Source: Oreocharis arfaki (lineage: Eukaryota > Chordata > Aves > Passeriformes > Paramythiidae). Taken from it: 64,000 nucleotides of DNA. Of this stretch, positions 1-13,300 are shown piece by piece. Where the stretch lies: NCBI GenBank assembly GCA_013398015.1, contig VZRR01008008.1, positions 310,768 through 374,767 on the forward strand, in the 5' to 3' direction. Position numbers and translations under genes: made by a program. The number at the start of each line of letters is the position of its first letter. Position 1 is the first letter of the stretch. The notes below the pieces were generated by a model that saw only the letters and a program-made list of their open reading frames with translations, had not been told where the DNA came from and made no database searches.

Positions 1-3000
1 AATTAGGCAGCCTGAAGGTTTCTTGTGGAACAGTAGGAGGGAAGACACAGAGGTCAGTTGTCTTTATTCTCCAAAAAGCCATCATCACCTGATAAAGATT
101 CAACTGCTTTAGGTTTTGAAGAGGATGTTTCATGCTGCTTCAGCCAAAGCAGGGAGTGAAGACTTCAATCTAGTGACCTTTGTTCTCTAAAAGAGCGTGT
201 CAAGTTTTGGCTGTGCTGCTGGCCTTGACTTTTAATTGTTGGAGAGGATGTGAGGTCAGCCCCAAGCCTTTGTGCTGCAGCTTACCCGGTGAGAGAGGGG
301 AAGTGCCGTGCTTCTCTGCGCACCGCTGCCGCAATTTAATGTGAAAAAAACATAGGCAGCCTCCCCTTCCCCCCAAATAATGAGCTACCTCTTATCAGCA
401 AAAATTAAAGCAAGAGAAGAACAAGATTAATGTTAGGGATGGGAAACCTGATCATATCAATAGTTGTGTTTTCATGCAGATTGTTACACCATGATGCATG
501 AGAGGGGTTTGCCGTGACTTTACCTTATCTTTAGCATAAATTTCATCCCCATATGAAGGGCCAAATCTCTGTTTCCTTCCCCAGTGATGGCATGTGCTTG
601 TGAATTTGGCCTGACGGTGGCCTAATCCCCCCTCATGCCTCAGAACCACTTCTCATCCCTCTGTGATCTAGCTGAAGGTGATGGACCAGGTGCTGGAGAT
701 GGGGACACAGTGGGAAGGGTTTTGAAAGGTCAGCACCATTTGGGAAAAAGGACCTAGTATCAATATTGAGCTCTGGGACTCATTTCTCTGCCTTGCTGTC
801 TGTCCATTGTGTGTTACTGTGCTGGAGGAAAGATACCTGTGCTGGTTTGCAGTCACCTTTAGAAGCATGTCTGTAAATGAGGTGCCCTGTGGACCACATA
901 GGGCCACCCGCTGTTGCTCCATGCCTCATCAGCGTGCCATCCTCTGGTTACCTGGCATCCTCCCCTTGTTCCTTCGGCTGGTGTTTGCAAGGAGGTCCTT
1001 AACAGGTGCCCTGTGCTCTGCTGTCTTTTCTAGACAGCATGAATGATTTACATCCCTTTTATGCCTCTTTGGCCCTTTTACTTGACAGAAAAGCACTAGA
1101 ACATCACTAAAAATTGCTGTGCTTCTCTGCAAAAAAGAGCCAGGCCTAGGAGGTGCTTTCTCCTTTATCCCAGCACAGCAGCCCTCTCACTCGTGATGGT
1201 GGGCAGTCATTTCTGGCTGACCTCACCAAGGATAGTCCCCAAAGTGTTGACTAGTTACTATCTTGGTTTCAGGGTTGCTGAGATGTGTCCTGCAGGGAAC
1301 AGCACTCAGGAACTATTTTCTTCTGGACAAACGTCTCCTTACAACCTTGCTGCTCATGTGGGTTATGTGATTTCCAAGCTGGCCAGGAGCCTGGAAGTGA
1401 ACTCATAGGCCTCAAGGAGCAATAAGTGCTGCGGTGTTTTAACCAGCCCAGCCAGACTTAGCGTGCACATGTGTGTGTGTGTGTTTATGTGCATGTGTGA
1501 AAGCACTTTCCAGCAGACCATCTATCTATAATGATAACCTTGCTCCACTCAAAGGTGATATCAGCTGCCATTCTGTGGTTCCATCGAAAAACCCAAGCCA
1601 AGCAAGGAAATACGCTCCTGAAAACAGCCTGTTTTAAACTGCACATGTCACCTGTGGGTCTGCATGAGTAGAACAAGTCTTTCTCAAACATAGCTTTTTG
1701 TGACACAGGGTCTGCTGGAAAAGCTGTCGTCCGACCTGGTACCTTTGCATCAGTGAGGTGTGTCCAAGTAATCAATCCACCTCTGAAATCAGCTCTCATT
1801 CCTCTTCCAGGTGCTGCCCTCTTTGCAAGAGTTGTGGCAAGGGGATTTGAAGTCAGCTAGTAAGGCTGTGATGGATTTGGAGGTTCTCTAAGCAAAGCCT
1901 CTGATGTGTGGGTTGGAAACAGAGTCTGTTCTTTTATATTTGCATTGTGCTCTCTTATAATTGGCTCTGGAGAGGCTGGGCTGGCTCCTTTGAGAAACCA
2001 AGGAGCTTGCAAAGGTGTTGAATGGTTCTAGTAGGAGCTGAAAGGAGCTGTGAGTGCTTCACAAGCCCATGAGGAGTGAAAAGTCTGTCTTAAGGTACCA
2101 AAGCCGTTTTGTAGTTGGCTCGAGCCCAAGAACAAGACAGGAGAGAAAAGCAAAGTAATGCCTTTCCCTAAGGTCTCTTAGAGCTTCAAATCCTAGGATG
2201 GATGAAGTCTTTGATTTGGGACCAAATGATTTGACAATATGTGCTCTTGTTGCTCTGAAGAGCCTGTCAAATGGAATCTTTGATGAGAGTGTGCTGGGCT
2301 GTGGGCTGGGGCCTGGTGTGGGAATCATCTGGCCTGTCCTCAGTGCCTGCGTTATGATGAGATGAGCAGAGTCTCTACTTGTGGTACAGGGAGTTGAAGG
2401 GAACTGGCTTGAACATGGACAGCTGCATTGGGGAAATCTGGGCTGTTATTTTCTTTCACAAACACAGGTAACTGGTACATGGAGACTTTTACCCAAGGCT
2501 CTGTTACCCCACAGGAATATAGGCATTCCATAGGTCCAAGGTCCTATGCGCCAGCTCCATATGGATGACCTGGTGTGTCTTCTGCTGCTCTGGATGTCTT
2601 ATGTTTGGAGTGACTCAAGGCCCTAAAGCCAGGAGAGCTGTTCTCCATTCTTGCCTCTATCCATGGCCCTGCCACCAATTTATCCTGGTATGGTGGCAAT
2701 TCCTCTGTAATTACTGTGGGCCTTGGATTATTCCCTTCTTTTATGACCTTGTGAAAAATCAAAGGAATGGGAGTAGATTAAAATCCTCCATTTAATATTT
2801 TTAAGTATTTTTTTTTAGCTCTGAAGCAAGACATTTCTCCAGAAAAGTTTTGTAAGCTTGCTAGGTTACATTCAACAACATCAAAGCCTGGAAGACAAGA
2901 CAGTACTGGGAAAAATAATTTGGTTAAAATTGAACTGGTGAATTTTGGACTGATGGAAAGTGACAGCCCTTCAGCTGTGGCTTCAGTGGTCTGCAACCCT

Positions 3001-4564
3001 AGCCATGACCTGGTTGCCATAGGCACGCACTGCGGTAAGGCAGGGCACTGTCCGCTCCTGGGCATCTCTTGCAGAGCTCCCAGAAGCAGAGGCCACTTCT
3101 GAACACCACCTCTCCTACCCTCTGATTTTTACCCACCTCCTCAATCTGATACAGTTGAAAAATACTGTGAAAAGGCTGGAAAATGTTGCTAAAGAGACCT
3201 CCAGAATTTCCCATTTGCCAGGCCTGGCCTGCTCTGACAAGCCCTTGAGCTGTTGCAGCTTTTCTCTCTCAGCTTCCTGACAGAGGGTACGCAGCGTTTC
3301 CCAAAGAGACTTCTGCCAGTGCCAGGAAAGGAGACAGTGTTGCTTTGCTCACAGTTGTCCTTGTGCTTTTTCCTCCCTCTTGTTACTGAGATAAGGAGTC
3401 CGTGAAAGACTGTGCAAAGCACCATGTCGGTTTAATCAGTGTACGAGGGAGAAACTCGATATGCCCTGTTAGTGTAGTCACAGTCCAAGCATGAAATTAA
3501 GTGGAGGTGGGGGTGGATGCGATGGAGAGAAATGCTGTCCATCTCCCAGGCATGTAGCTGACAGTCCACAGGAAGGGGGAATTGAGGGAATGCCCTTGCA
3601 GAAAGCCTCTTGGAGCCTGGCAGACCGGGACTGTGGTGTCTTATAATTATTGCACATAATAACCCAAAGTGGGTCACGCAGCAGTTTTGTGTGATGGTAT
3701 TAAATGGCACTTTGGGAGAGTGTGCGTGCTGATTACAGCTGGTGAGGAATGCCATCACTTTAGGAGGGGTGAAAAAGAAGTGAGAACGAAAAGATTTTTT
3801 GTGCCTTGAGGGATGTGAGGATAGTGTTTTCCCCATCACCCCAGGGATCAGTGGAGAGTTACACTCACTCAACCCAGACATCAGAGCCTGAGGCTGCACG
3901 TTGACATGGGATTTAATGCAACCTGTCTGCTTAAACTCTGCTTGGCTGTGTCCTGGTGGGTGCTTCCTAGCCTGAGTTACTCTGGAGCAGTGCTGTGCGC
4001 TACCAAATGTTATCTGTCCTTTGGCCTGGAGCTGGCAGTGTGTAGAACTGGTACTTTCAGCCTCCACAAGCTCGTACTGCTGCGGAGGGAAGTGGTCCTA
4101 CCTGCTTGCTGCCCTTCCCTGCTCTACCCAGTGGAGAATATGATTCAGGACCTCCGTTGCAATCAGAAAAGGCTTTCTTGGGACACTTAATTTTGCCATC
4201 AAGTCTGACTTCTTGCAATTTCTGCAGGGATTTCAATGTGCTGTTTAAGCTTAGAAATTGCAAATGTTTTAAATTTAATTGCTCCTGACAATGCGCAACT
4301 CTTAGTAAATGTTACAGATATGAGAGTAGTTTCTGACATGATATTTATATGGGGAACCTGCAGACAAGACTGTTGAGATGGGATTCTATGCTGCCCCATC
4401 TCTGCTGCTTAATTATCCTTCCTGTGTTTGCATACTGAAGAAAGCACTTTCCACCTGCTTCAGAATGAGCCAATTAAAGAGAATACTTTCATTTGCATCT
4501 TCTTTTTTCTGAAAACAAAGGATTATTTTAGTAGCCTCAGCTTACCCTCTGAGCTCTGAGCGCT
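1..4564. other. FGFRL1: Intronic, no gene seen
   Basis: Unique-looking sequence with only the (GT)7 array at 1471. A 211-codon minus-strand open frame at 3432-4067 has no recognisable domain and no coding-like composition. An ATG at 3906 opens a signal-peptide-like frame with no donor in the right phase. Confidence 0.6.
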
Positions 4565-4612
4565 GCCTTACTCAGGCAACAGTCCTGCTGAAATTAGTGG
4601 GTGTTGCACCTT
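4565..4612. repeat. Short palindrome-derived relic (CTTACTCAGGCAA arm)
   Basis: GCCTTACTCAGGCAACAGTC, CTGCTGAAATTAGTGGG and TGTTGCACC resemble the arm and centre of a palindromic amniote repeat (CCTTACTCAGGCAAAACTCC, CATTGAAATCAATGGG, AGTTTTGCC). About 48 bp. It directly precedes the weak MIR-like segment. Confidence 0.45.
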
Positions 4613-4629
4613 GTAGTGGAGAAGTCTTA

Positions 4630-4745
4630 AAATGCTTTACAGAGGTAGTTGGCACCCTCGTTCCTGCTTTACAAATCCAAGGCACAGAGGGAAGAGCTTC
4701 CACTAAAGCAAGCAGCAAGGGAAGGAGAATATGACCCACCTGATA
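4630..4745 (-). mobile_element. MIR-like SINE fossil, minus strand (weak)
   Basis: AAAATGCTTTACAGAGGTAG, then CTGCTTTACAAATCCAAGGC and ACAGAGGGAAGAGCTTCC resemble the reversed MIR order (GCTTTACA, TTTTACAGATGAGG, GGCACAGAGAGG, AAGTGACTT). The match is patchy and could be coincidental. Confidence 0.4.
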
Positions 4746-7700
4746 GTGACAGCTTTGTAGGTCAGTGTTAGATTACCCCAGCTGTGTATATATGCAGATA
4801 TGGAGCCAATTCTCCAAACCAGGGCCATGGCCAGGTAAAATTTCAGAGATGAGTGACGACAGGGATGTTCTGGTGAAAGAGACTTCTCCTGAGTGCTGGA
4901 GAACTTGTCCTTCTCACTGCTGCTGCTCACTTGACACTCTCACTGCTGTTTCAATGGGGAAATCATGCCATGTCTCTTTTGTTTCTTACTCTTAGTAATC
5001 CTTGTTATTTCTCTGAGTGCTTCAGTCCAGCCCTGTCTGGAGAGCTTAGTCCTGCTGTGGGAAGGAGCTTTCTGTAAGCTGTATGAAATCATGGGGCAGC
5101 TGCACTTGTTCTGATCACCCTCACTGGTGATCTCTGCCGTTCTCCAGCCTGGTATCCCGAATTCCCCAGTGCCTCCCCTGCCCAGGCCCTTTGCATGCAG
5201 TGCAGGGGTGAGCTCCAGAGCTGTGCAGAGTGGTCTCCCTGCCAGGCTCTCAGGAGTCCTGCCAGCTGCCCCGCTCCCTCGGGCTGAGAAAGGCTGGGGC
5301 TGCTGCGGGAGGAAGCATGTGCGGATCCCAAGGGGAAGAGGAGAGCAAGCACTTTGTATCACTTGACAGGAAGGCCTCTGCTTGACAAAAGAGCACTGCT
5401 GACAGGCTCCAAAAAGCAGCCCGGGGCTTATATTTCCTGAGCCAGCAAGACCCCCCCCAGCCTTAGTGCAGAGGGGTTAAATAGATGGGAGTGAGAGCGT
5501 GGTCTGTGGGTGTTTGCAGACCATGGCAGGTGTGTTAACTGACCTATGCATGGCTCTTACTTCCCAAAAGGTGAACTTGCCACCCATCCCTTCCAGCCTC
5601 TGGTCTCTGTGCAGCCGCTGGGGCATCGGGGATGCCGGCAGTTTGGGAAGCGCTTGCCAGATTTTTCACTTCCCCCTCTGCTCCCCCCTCCCAGGCTCGC
5701 ACAGCAGTGAAGTAATCTGTGACATTCAGACAGCGGGAAGGGGAAGCTGCTGCAAAATAAAATAACAGCATCAGGAAGCGGCACCGTGCTCTTTCCCACT
5801 CCCAGCTGGGAAATGACAACACTTCATTCAGCTGCTCAAAGCCTGGCGCCAGTGCAGCCCTTGCCGAGCAGGGCTGGCTAATAACTTCCCCGGCTGCCCA
5901 GCTCAGCACTGCCTGCCCAGTGGGCTCAGGGGCACTGGGAAGATGAGGCAGGCGAGGTGCCAGCTAAGGGTCGCTTTAACAGCAGGCACTGCTCAGTAAC
6001 ACCTGGCAAAACAGTTGCTTGGGTTTATAGCTTCTGTGAAGACCCCGGAGGGTGTTTCTTTTACATTTTAATTCCTGCTAGTTATATTTTGCAGGATACC
6101 CAGACCTTTCCCCCTTCCTTTTCTGGTGGCTGTTACTTTTACAGATGTATTGCAACCCAAAGTTTCACAGCCCAAATCCAGCGTGTAGTGTGCCAAAGCG
6201 AGACCTCCGCAGGCAAGCTGACCGCTTGGACAGGTGGTGTGTGAGTTCGGAGAGGAGCTTCTCTCTCTTCTTCCCCTTCTTATTGCAAACCAACCCATGG
6301 GTGCAAGACACTGCCTCCTCTGAGTGCAAGAGGTTGTTCCTAGTGCTCCCTCCCCTTCGAAAACATTAGGTGAAGGGGGACAAAATCAACCTGGCACATC
6401 AGATCTGGTGATGGCACCAGCCAAGCACCCTAACATGGACAGCGAGATCCACAGACTTTAAATCCTCAAAAACAGGTTATATTCTTTGTTTATGTGTGAC
6501 TGGAATGTAAAAATAAGTAAGGCAAAGCCTCCCTTTTAGGGCTGGAGCCCTGAACCACAGATCTGCTGTGGGTTTAACGGTTGTTCTTCTCATCTGAATG
6601 TGAAGGGACGCAAAAGAGCCAGCGCCTGGTGATGGGCTTGAGGGTCATGGTGATTTTCTGTCCACAGTTTTAGCTCTTTTGGGCCTGACTCTGGCTTTTT
6701 AGCCTAGGATGTGACTTGTCTTGTAGGGATCATAGACCAGATTTTTCATTGAGTTCATCCATGCAGCTCCTAGGGTTAGAATACAAATCCTGGTTTTTTT
6801 CATTCAAGTGTCTTCCACAGCAGCTGCTTTTTTTAGTATGCATTAACAGCTTAAGGATGGAACAAAGTTGGTGCAGCCCTGCAAGTTGTCCCTCCAGCTT
6901 CCAGTCCCTCTCTTTGGGTGCTGTGACTTGATGGCATTACCTGAGTCATGATGTCATCTCATTGCTGTGCTGCCATCTCTGGGCATCTGGAAAGGAGCAC
7001 ACATTCCATGGTGTGGAATGGGAAATACCAAGCTGGGCCTACAAATTGCTGTGGTGCTGCTCCTGCTGTAGTGGAGTCTCTTCTCATCCAGCAGCTTTGG
7101 GGCTGTCCCTTTGGCCCTTCAGCTGGTTACAGTCTGAGCTGTTCACCATCTGCACGTTGCTGCCTTGTGCTCACACAAGGATGACATAAATGTCTGTCCA
7201 TGTTCCTGTGGGGTTTTTTGAGTTGCTTCTGAGTGTTAAAGTAATTTTGTGTTTTGTGCCTGGTTTTTATCACCCAGGGTCCACCACTGTCAATCCTCTT
7301 GCAATTGTTTAGGTTAATCCTCTTGCTGACTTTTTCTTTTCCTCTACCCAGCACTGGTCTCCCCAGGCTTCTCATCCTGCAGTACAGCTAAATCCTGAGA
7401 GCATTGGACTCTTCACCTGCATCCCAAATCGGCATAAAATGTCTGCTGTTTTTCTTGGCCAGGTGCACTAGGTGCAAGGAGAATGCAAAGGTATTAAATG
7501 ATGTCACCATCTACTGATGATGCTCTTTTGGTCCTAGTTTGCCATAGAAAGCGGGAGTGCAGCTGTGAGCTGTGAAGAGGAAGCTCCTGGCACATATATC
7601 TGGACACCTCGTGCCCCAAACCCATGTTTCCCTATGCAACGAGTCTGATTTTAAAGTGTCTGCTCACTTACAGTTGTGCAAACCTGTGCAAAGCTTGGCA

Positions 7701-8170
7701 TGACCTGCCCTTGAGGTGATTCCTGGCCCTAGAATTGATCTCCTGTGGAACCATGGCCAATTAATTTCATATTTCTGTTCATCCTCCTGTTTTGTTTCTG
7801 GTCTGTCCATTTGGGCATGTTTTCTTGTTGTGTGTTTGCACTGTACCTCATTCAGTCTGGGGCTCTGATCCTGTTGGAGACCTTGGGGGAACTGCACAGT
7901 CGTCATGTAAAACCTGACTGTGTTCATGTGACAGGGCTTTAACCTGTTTTACGTCACTGCAAATGGCTGCCCTGGGCATCAGAGAATGACAAATATACAC
8001 TCTTCTGTTTTCTGTGTATGTAATTACTCTCTGATACAGAGAGTAAAAAAAGAAAAAAAGAAAAATAACAACTTCCTTCAGAAATCGCAGTCCTGTCTCA
8101 TGGAAATTTAAGTACCTCCCAGAGATATGTGGGCTTTGCTGAACCTGAGACATAGACAATCCTCTTGAAA
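4746..8170. other. FGFRL1: Intronic, GC-richer patch at 5130-5950
   Basis: Positions 5130-5950 are richer in G+C and CpG than their surroundings and contain C-runs (for example 5451-5458) but no coding exon. An A-rich stretch is at 8045-8069, just before the CR1. Confidence 0.55.
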
Positions 8171-8650
8171 ATCATAATAGAATTATAGAATGCCTTGGAT
8201 TGGAAAGGATCTTAGAGATCTTTTCGTTCCAACCGCCCTGCCATGGGCAAGGCTACCACCCACGACACGAGGTTGCTCAAAGCCCTGTCCAGCCTGGCCT
8301 TGAACACTTCCAGGGATGGAATATCCACAGCTTTCCTGGGCAGCCTGTTCAGTCCTTCACCACCCTCACAGTAAAGAATTTCTTCCTAACATTTAATCTA
8401 AGTCTCTCCTTTTTTTTTTTAGTTTAAAGCCATTCCGCCTTGTCCTATCTGCCTGTGCAAGCTTCTTTTTTGTAAGTGTTTTTTGTAAATCCCCTTTAGT
8501 TGCTGGAAGACTTCTAGAAGGTCTCCATGGAACCTTCTCTTTTCCAGGCTGAACATCTCCAGCTGTCTCAGCCCATCTCCATAGCAGAGGTGCTCCAGCC
8601 CTTTGATCACCTTTGTGGCCTCTTTTGGATTCGCTCCAACAGGTCCATTG
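8171..8650 (-). mobile_element. CR1 LINE 3' fragment, minus strand (about 480 bp)
   Basis: The longest and best preserved repeat in the window. Reading plus, it begins with the reverse complement of the CR1 tail (ATCATAATAGAATTATAGAATG), then the familiar reversed landmarks: CCATGGGCAAGG, CTTGAACACTTCCAGGGATG, GTAAAGAATTTCTTCCT, CCATTCCGCCTTGTCC, CTTTTCCAGGCTGAACA and GCTCCAACAGGTCC. It is 5'-truncated, as most CR1 copies are, and has no usable ORF. It carries an internal T-run near 8410. CR1 is the dominant retrotransposon of birds, so this is the main clue to the host lineage. Confidence 0.96.
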
Positions 8651-9559
8651 TTTTCTAAAGGAAAATAAGATTTTTCTTGTAAGACAATTTCCACACTTCA
8701 GGTGTTGCTGCTGCTCCACTTCAGTCTGGATTTCCAAATCTGTGAAATTGTACATGAAACAAAACACCCACCTTGTGCCAAACTCTGGATGGAGGAGGCT
8801 TTCAGTGCCCTGTGCAGTGGGCTGGGCGGCTGTGGGCTCTTGAGGGAGCAGGCTGGGAGGAGGGACACAACTTAGGGAGCCAAGTGGTTCCAGTTCTGCT
8901 GTTCACCTCTGTGCAGGCTCCACGTTCAGCCTGAGTCAACGAGTCGTGTCTGCAGATAAAGAGCTATTCTGGTAGAGTGTGCTGAGAGGGGATGTGTAAA
9001 TGCAATAAACCCTTAAATTTATGCAATATATCTGACTGAGCCTCCACTCCCCTGCAGCTGGAGCTTCTGATGTGTTTTAGGGAATGATCCTCCCTAAATT
9101 AAACTGTAAGACAAAGGCACCAGTAAATAAATGGGCTGGTCTGACACAGAGGAGGCAGGAGCTCCGCTGTGGGGGCACCTGGCACTGCGCAGGAGACAGG
9201 GACACTGCCTGCCTGCCGATGGCTCCAGCTCATTAATCTGAAACCGCTGTGTGCCAGTCTTAGGACAGGTTTTAAATAGCAAGTCAAGAGGGAAACCACG
9301 TTTTTCTGGGGCTGAGGAGGGAGCCAAGCTGAGATAGTGCTGCTTGCCGGAGTGTCTGGACAGCATGGACAGAAAAGGCCCCCTCTTCCCAGCATCCAGC
9401 CCCCAGATGGGTTTCGGCTTCAAAGGTGACTTTTTTCAGATAAATGTCTACTTGCGTGGAGGTTGGGGGCGGGAAAACTGACAGCTGAGGCAGAGAAGGA
9501 CTTGTCCTTCGTTCTGTCTGCTGAGTGAGTGGTCTGGACCTGCTGCAGTGGGTTCATGA

Positions 9560-9590
9560 GGGGCTGGGTTGGGTGGTGGGGTGGGCAGGG
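9560..9590 (+). repeat. Six G-runs with G-quadruplex potential
   Basis: Runs of three or four G occur at 9560-9563, 9566-9568, 9571-9573, 9578-9581, 9583-9585 and 9588-9590, with loops of one to four bases. This satisfies the standard quadruplex pattern. It is on the strand that would be transcribed into FGFRL1 intronic RNA. Confidence 0.8.
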
Positions 9591-9646
9591 TGTGTCATGG
9601 CAAGTGGAACACACAAAGTGGGAGGGCTGCTGTGCCCTGTGTGTGT

Positions 9647-9680
9647 GGGGAGGGCCAGTGCTGATGGGCGAGGGTGGGGG
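9647..9680 (+). repeat. Second G-run cluster
   Basis: G-runs at 9647-9650, 9652-9654, 9666-9668, 9672-9674 and 9676-9680. One loop is 11 bases, so this is a weaker quadruplex candidate than the one 60 bp upstream. Confidence 0.6.
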
Positions 9681-10256
9681 TTTGTGGCAGGAAAAACAGG
9701 GCATGACAGAAGGGAGAGAGGGGACAGTACTGTTGACTGGGAGCTAGCTCTGGAGCTGTGAGCGATGAGGACACCGAGGGTTTCAGGGGAAAAAAGGGAT
9801 GAAAGTGTGGTCAAATAGAAGAAAGATTTCTGAACCCCTGCAGTTAGAGCCTTTCTTTGTGGTGTTTATGTACAGGGTCAGCTCTTGTCCCATCATGTGT
9901 CCTACACTTTCATTTAGAGGGTGTTTATGGGGTTTGTGCCAGCATAATTTGCACTAGTGAATTAGGCCTCAGAGGCAAAGCAGCTCCAAAGGGGCCAAAA
10001 GAGTGGGATCAGTTCCTGCTCCTGAAAAAAAATGTGGAGTGACTCTCTAAAGTGGTCTCTTTCCAAGGTGAGAGGAGACTGTGGTGAACCCAGCACCCAA
10101 GCCTCCTGCAGGCCTCAGAATTGCTTTTACTTAACCTACTTAGTGGCCATTTTCACCATGTGGATGTTCTCTTCCTTCTTCCAGGGATTAACTGGGACGT
10201 GCAAGCAAGGCTGAGGGGGAAGCTGAAGCCTGGTGTCTGTCTCAGGCTGAAGGGGT

Positions 10257-10397
10257 GCAGTGGTGGAATCCCCATCCCTGGAGGTGTTTGAGGAAAGACT
10301 GGATGTGGCACTCAGTGCCATGGTGATGTTGGGCCTCGGGTTGGACTGGATGATCTCAGAGGTCTTTTCCAGCCTCACTGAGCCTGTGGCTCTGTGG
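10257..10397 (+). mobile_element. CR1 LINE 3' fragment, plus strand
   Basis: The sequence reads GTGGAATCCCCATCCCTGG, then GGATGTGGCACTCAGTGCCATGG, then TTGGACTGGATGATCTCAGAGG and CTTTTCCAGCCTCA. This is the sense 3' end of a CR1 element. The terminal ATTCTATG-type repeats are lost or mutated to CTGTGGCTCTGTGG. About 140 bp remain, with no coding potential. Confidence 0.93.
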
Positions 10398-13300
10398 TGG
10401 GTGTGCTGTGTGGCTGGGGTGCCTGCATGCCCTGCTGCTGGCTGCATCCTCCCAGGTGTGAGCTGTGTCATTTGGAGTTTAGATCCACTTCCGTGGGCCT
10501 GTTGGGACCAAACAGGTCAGAGGAGCACCTTTGGCCAAGAATGCTCTCCTCATTTATTAGAGCCTTGACAAGTTAAATAGAGGTAGAGATTAAATATGGA
10601 TGGGACTTATGTTGGAAAGCTCAGCCTTAGAGACATTAAAGAAAAGGAAATTGAGTCAACAGGAAAGTCACCTAACTAATAGGAGGAAAATCTGAGTATG
10701 AGGGGGTGCTGTTGGTGTCCCACTTCATTTGTCCCATGTGGAACAGAGGAGCTGGGATAGGACACCTGAAAGGTGTCTGGCTGATGTGGCATCATCCTGT
10801 TCAGGGGGGAACTGCAGCCACAGATAAGCATCATCATTTTAAACTCTCTTACAAGTTTGTCTTTCTGAAAAACAAAACTGTGAAAGCTGTCTACTTTTGC
10901 AACTTATGTGCAATGCAATTAGTGGATCCTTTCCATGTGCTGACAGATTTCATCTGCCTGTGTCTGTCTTTAGCTATTAACTGCTTAGGATTGAAACACA
11001 GATTTCTCATTCTTTATCTTTATTTATCATCAATACTTGTCTGATGGTATGAATAGCTGTCAAATTAAGCTAAGTATTACCAAATCATGGCAGATTTGTA
11101 TATTATTTGCATGAGAACAGCTTTCTGCTGCCTGTTTAAATTAGAGTGACTGAGCAGTCATGTAAAGGACAAGATCAGGACAAGTCCAACTTTGTGTCAG
11201 CGTCACAGCAAAACTTGGATTACAGGTTATTTTTTGCCATTGCATAGGACGGTGGGGTTTTTTTTCTGGTAATTGATGGTCTTTTCTGTTTCTTTTTCTA
11301 AAGCATTTACTGAAAATGGGAATGCCATTCTAAGGGTGTTTCTTTAGCGAGGAAGTGTGTGATAAATAGAAGGCAAAATTCTTCATTTCAAGAAAGCACT
11401 GCAAATCCACACCACATCTGCTGACTTCAGCAGAGTCTCACCAGATTTACAAAACACACACATTGCAGCTGGGCTCACTTTGTGCATACTTAGAGAAAGC
11501 TGAGTTACCACCAGAGGTGCTGGCAATATTTTCTGGGAAATTAAGCTTTCCTGAAATTGTTTTGATACTTTAATAGAGACCAACATACTTGCATTAGAAG
11601 AAAATGTAAGTAGGAATATCTCCAAAAAGGCCAAGACACAGGGAGGGCACGACAGCGAGGTGCTCCTCATCTTTAGTTCAGGTTGCTGGCTCCGGATATG
11701 GATCTCCATGATCAGATCTCTGGTGTGGAATGAAATGTATTTTCCCTTTTAAAAGAGGGAGAATGAGAGACACTTGACCTTGCATCTTGGACAGGTGGTA
11801 GACTGTAACCTCCTTCCTGAGAAAAAGCTGAAATAAGAGTAAAATGAGAAAAACAAGAGACAAAGGAGGCTACATATTTGTCCCTACCTGGTGCAGTGTG
11901 TGTTTGTGCATTGCTTGTGGTGCTTGTGGAGACACACAGCTTTCCCTCTGGTGTCCCTGTCCAAATAATTTTCTCTCTCCAGCATGGAAAACATGAAGTT
12001 CCCAAATACGATACCTTTCTGTTTGCAACAAACAAACGATGCCATGTTTACAGGGGACTCAGTCCTGCATTCAGGGGCAAGGAGGGCTTGTGTCGGTCCC
12101 AGGGCCCACAGGGCTTGGTTTGTTGCTTTTCCACTGTGCTGATCAGGTTGCTCATATGTTTGCTTGGCAAACAGGATCATTGAAATGAATATTTTAATTT
12201 TTTTTTTTAATCAGTTAAAAAAAAGATCGCAAGAGAGTGATAATTTTTCCTCACGCCTGTTGTTTTTTCTGTGGAGATTTCTCACTTGGCAAGGCAGGGG
12301 CTGTCTCTGGAGCACAGAGAGCCACTGATTCTGCTGACATCCTTGAGAAGATGTGTTATAAACAGGAAGGAGAGAGGGAAGAGCCCAGGTCTTGTTGACA
12401 GGGAGCGTGTGGCTATTTTTGTGGGTGGGAAACCTTACGAGACCTAAGTTTGGAATCCGGGTGTGCTTCTGAGAGGTAGCCAACCTTTCCAGCACTGTTG
12501 CTGTTGAAATGCCCATTCTGACATCCTAACCCTGCTGGAGTGCAGCCTTTTCACTTCTTGGGTGTGCCAGCAAGCTTTATTTTCCTTTCTTTTTTTTTAA
12601 CCCCCCCCAGTCAGTCCATCCAGTCCCTCTTGGGACAGGCTGTCCTGCTGGGGTGTTGCAGTGCAATTAGATGTTAGGTGTCAGGAGCAGATAATGGGCA
12701 AACACGTATCGGAGAGGATGGCACTTAGCTAATCACTGGTTCTCTTTATCTTACAGGCTATTTTAGGGAAAAACAACAATAATGCGAAAAAGCTGCCACT
12801 GTAGTGTCTGTGGTTGAGGTTGGCTGCTATTGCTTTGGGGTTGTGTTGGCATTTCCCCTCTGGCTTCACGTGGTGCTTTCCCAATGGCCTTGTTTTCACA
12901 GCTGCCCCATGACCGGGCAGGAGCCCAGTGGCGAATGAATTCAGCCACAACTCTGGCCAGACCTCGTTGTCAGCACTTCTGTCTTCTGCTGGATCACTTC
13001 TGTGTTGCCTTGTTTGTTTCCCCTGGAAAAGCAAGAACTTAGGTGTGGGAAAGAGAGATGAGCTTTTGGGATAATTAGCATCATCCATGAAACTTCCACA
13101 TTTCATATGCCTGTTACATCAGAAGCCTTAAGGGTTGAAGTTGCATCTTTAGGCATTTTAATGTGTTTAACACTTGATTCTCTGAATCTCATCTGCTTGG
13201 TTTAGGTGTCTTACATCATCTTTCTGGGATTTCTTTCAGCAGCAGAGAAAAAAAAAAAGTATGTTGAACAAAACATACTCAGCCATAGGATGGCTGAGCT

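Larger units (their letters stand above)
8651..10256. other. FGFRL1: Intronic, G-rich from 9520
   Basis: Nothing gene-like was seen. The plus strand is markedly G-rich from 9525 to 9720, where the two quadruplex candidates lie. Confidence 0.55.

Noticed and set aside
3432..4067. Minus-strand open frame of 211 codons
   Set aside because: No domain, no coding-like composition and no splice context. Consistent with chance.
3906..4190. Signal-peptide-like frame MGFNATCLLKLCLAVSWWVL
   Set aside because: The candidate donor TG/GTGGGT would leave phase 2, which does not fit the phase-1 acceptor at 54611, and a frame of this size is common by chance.
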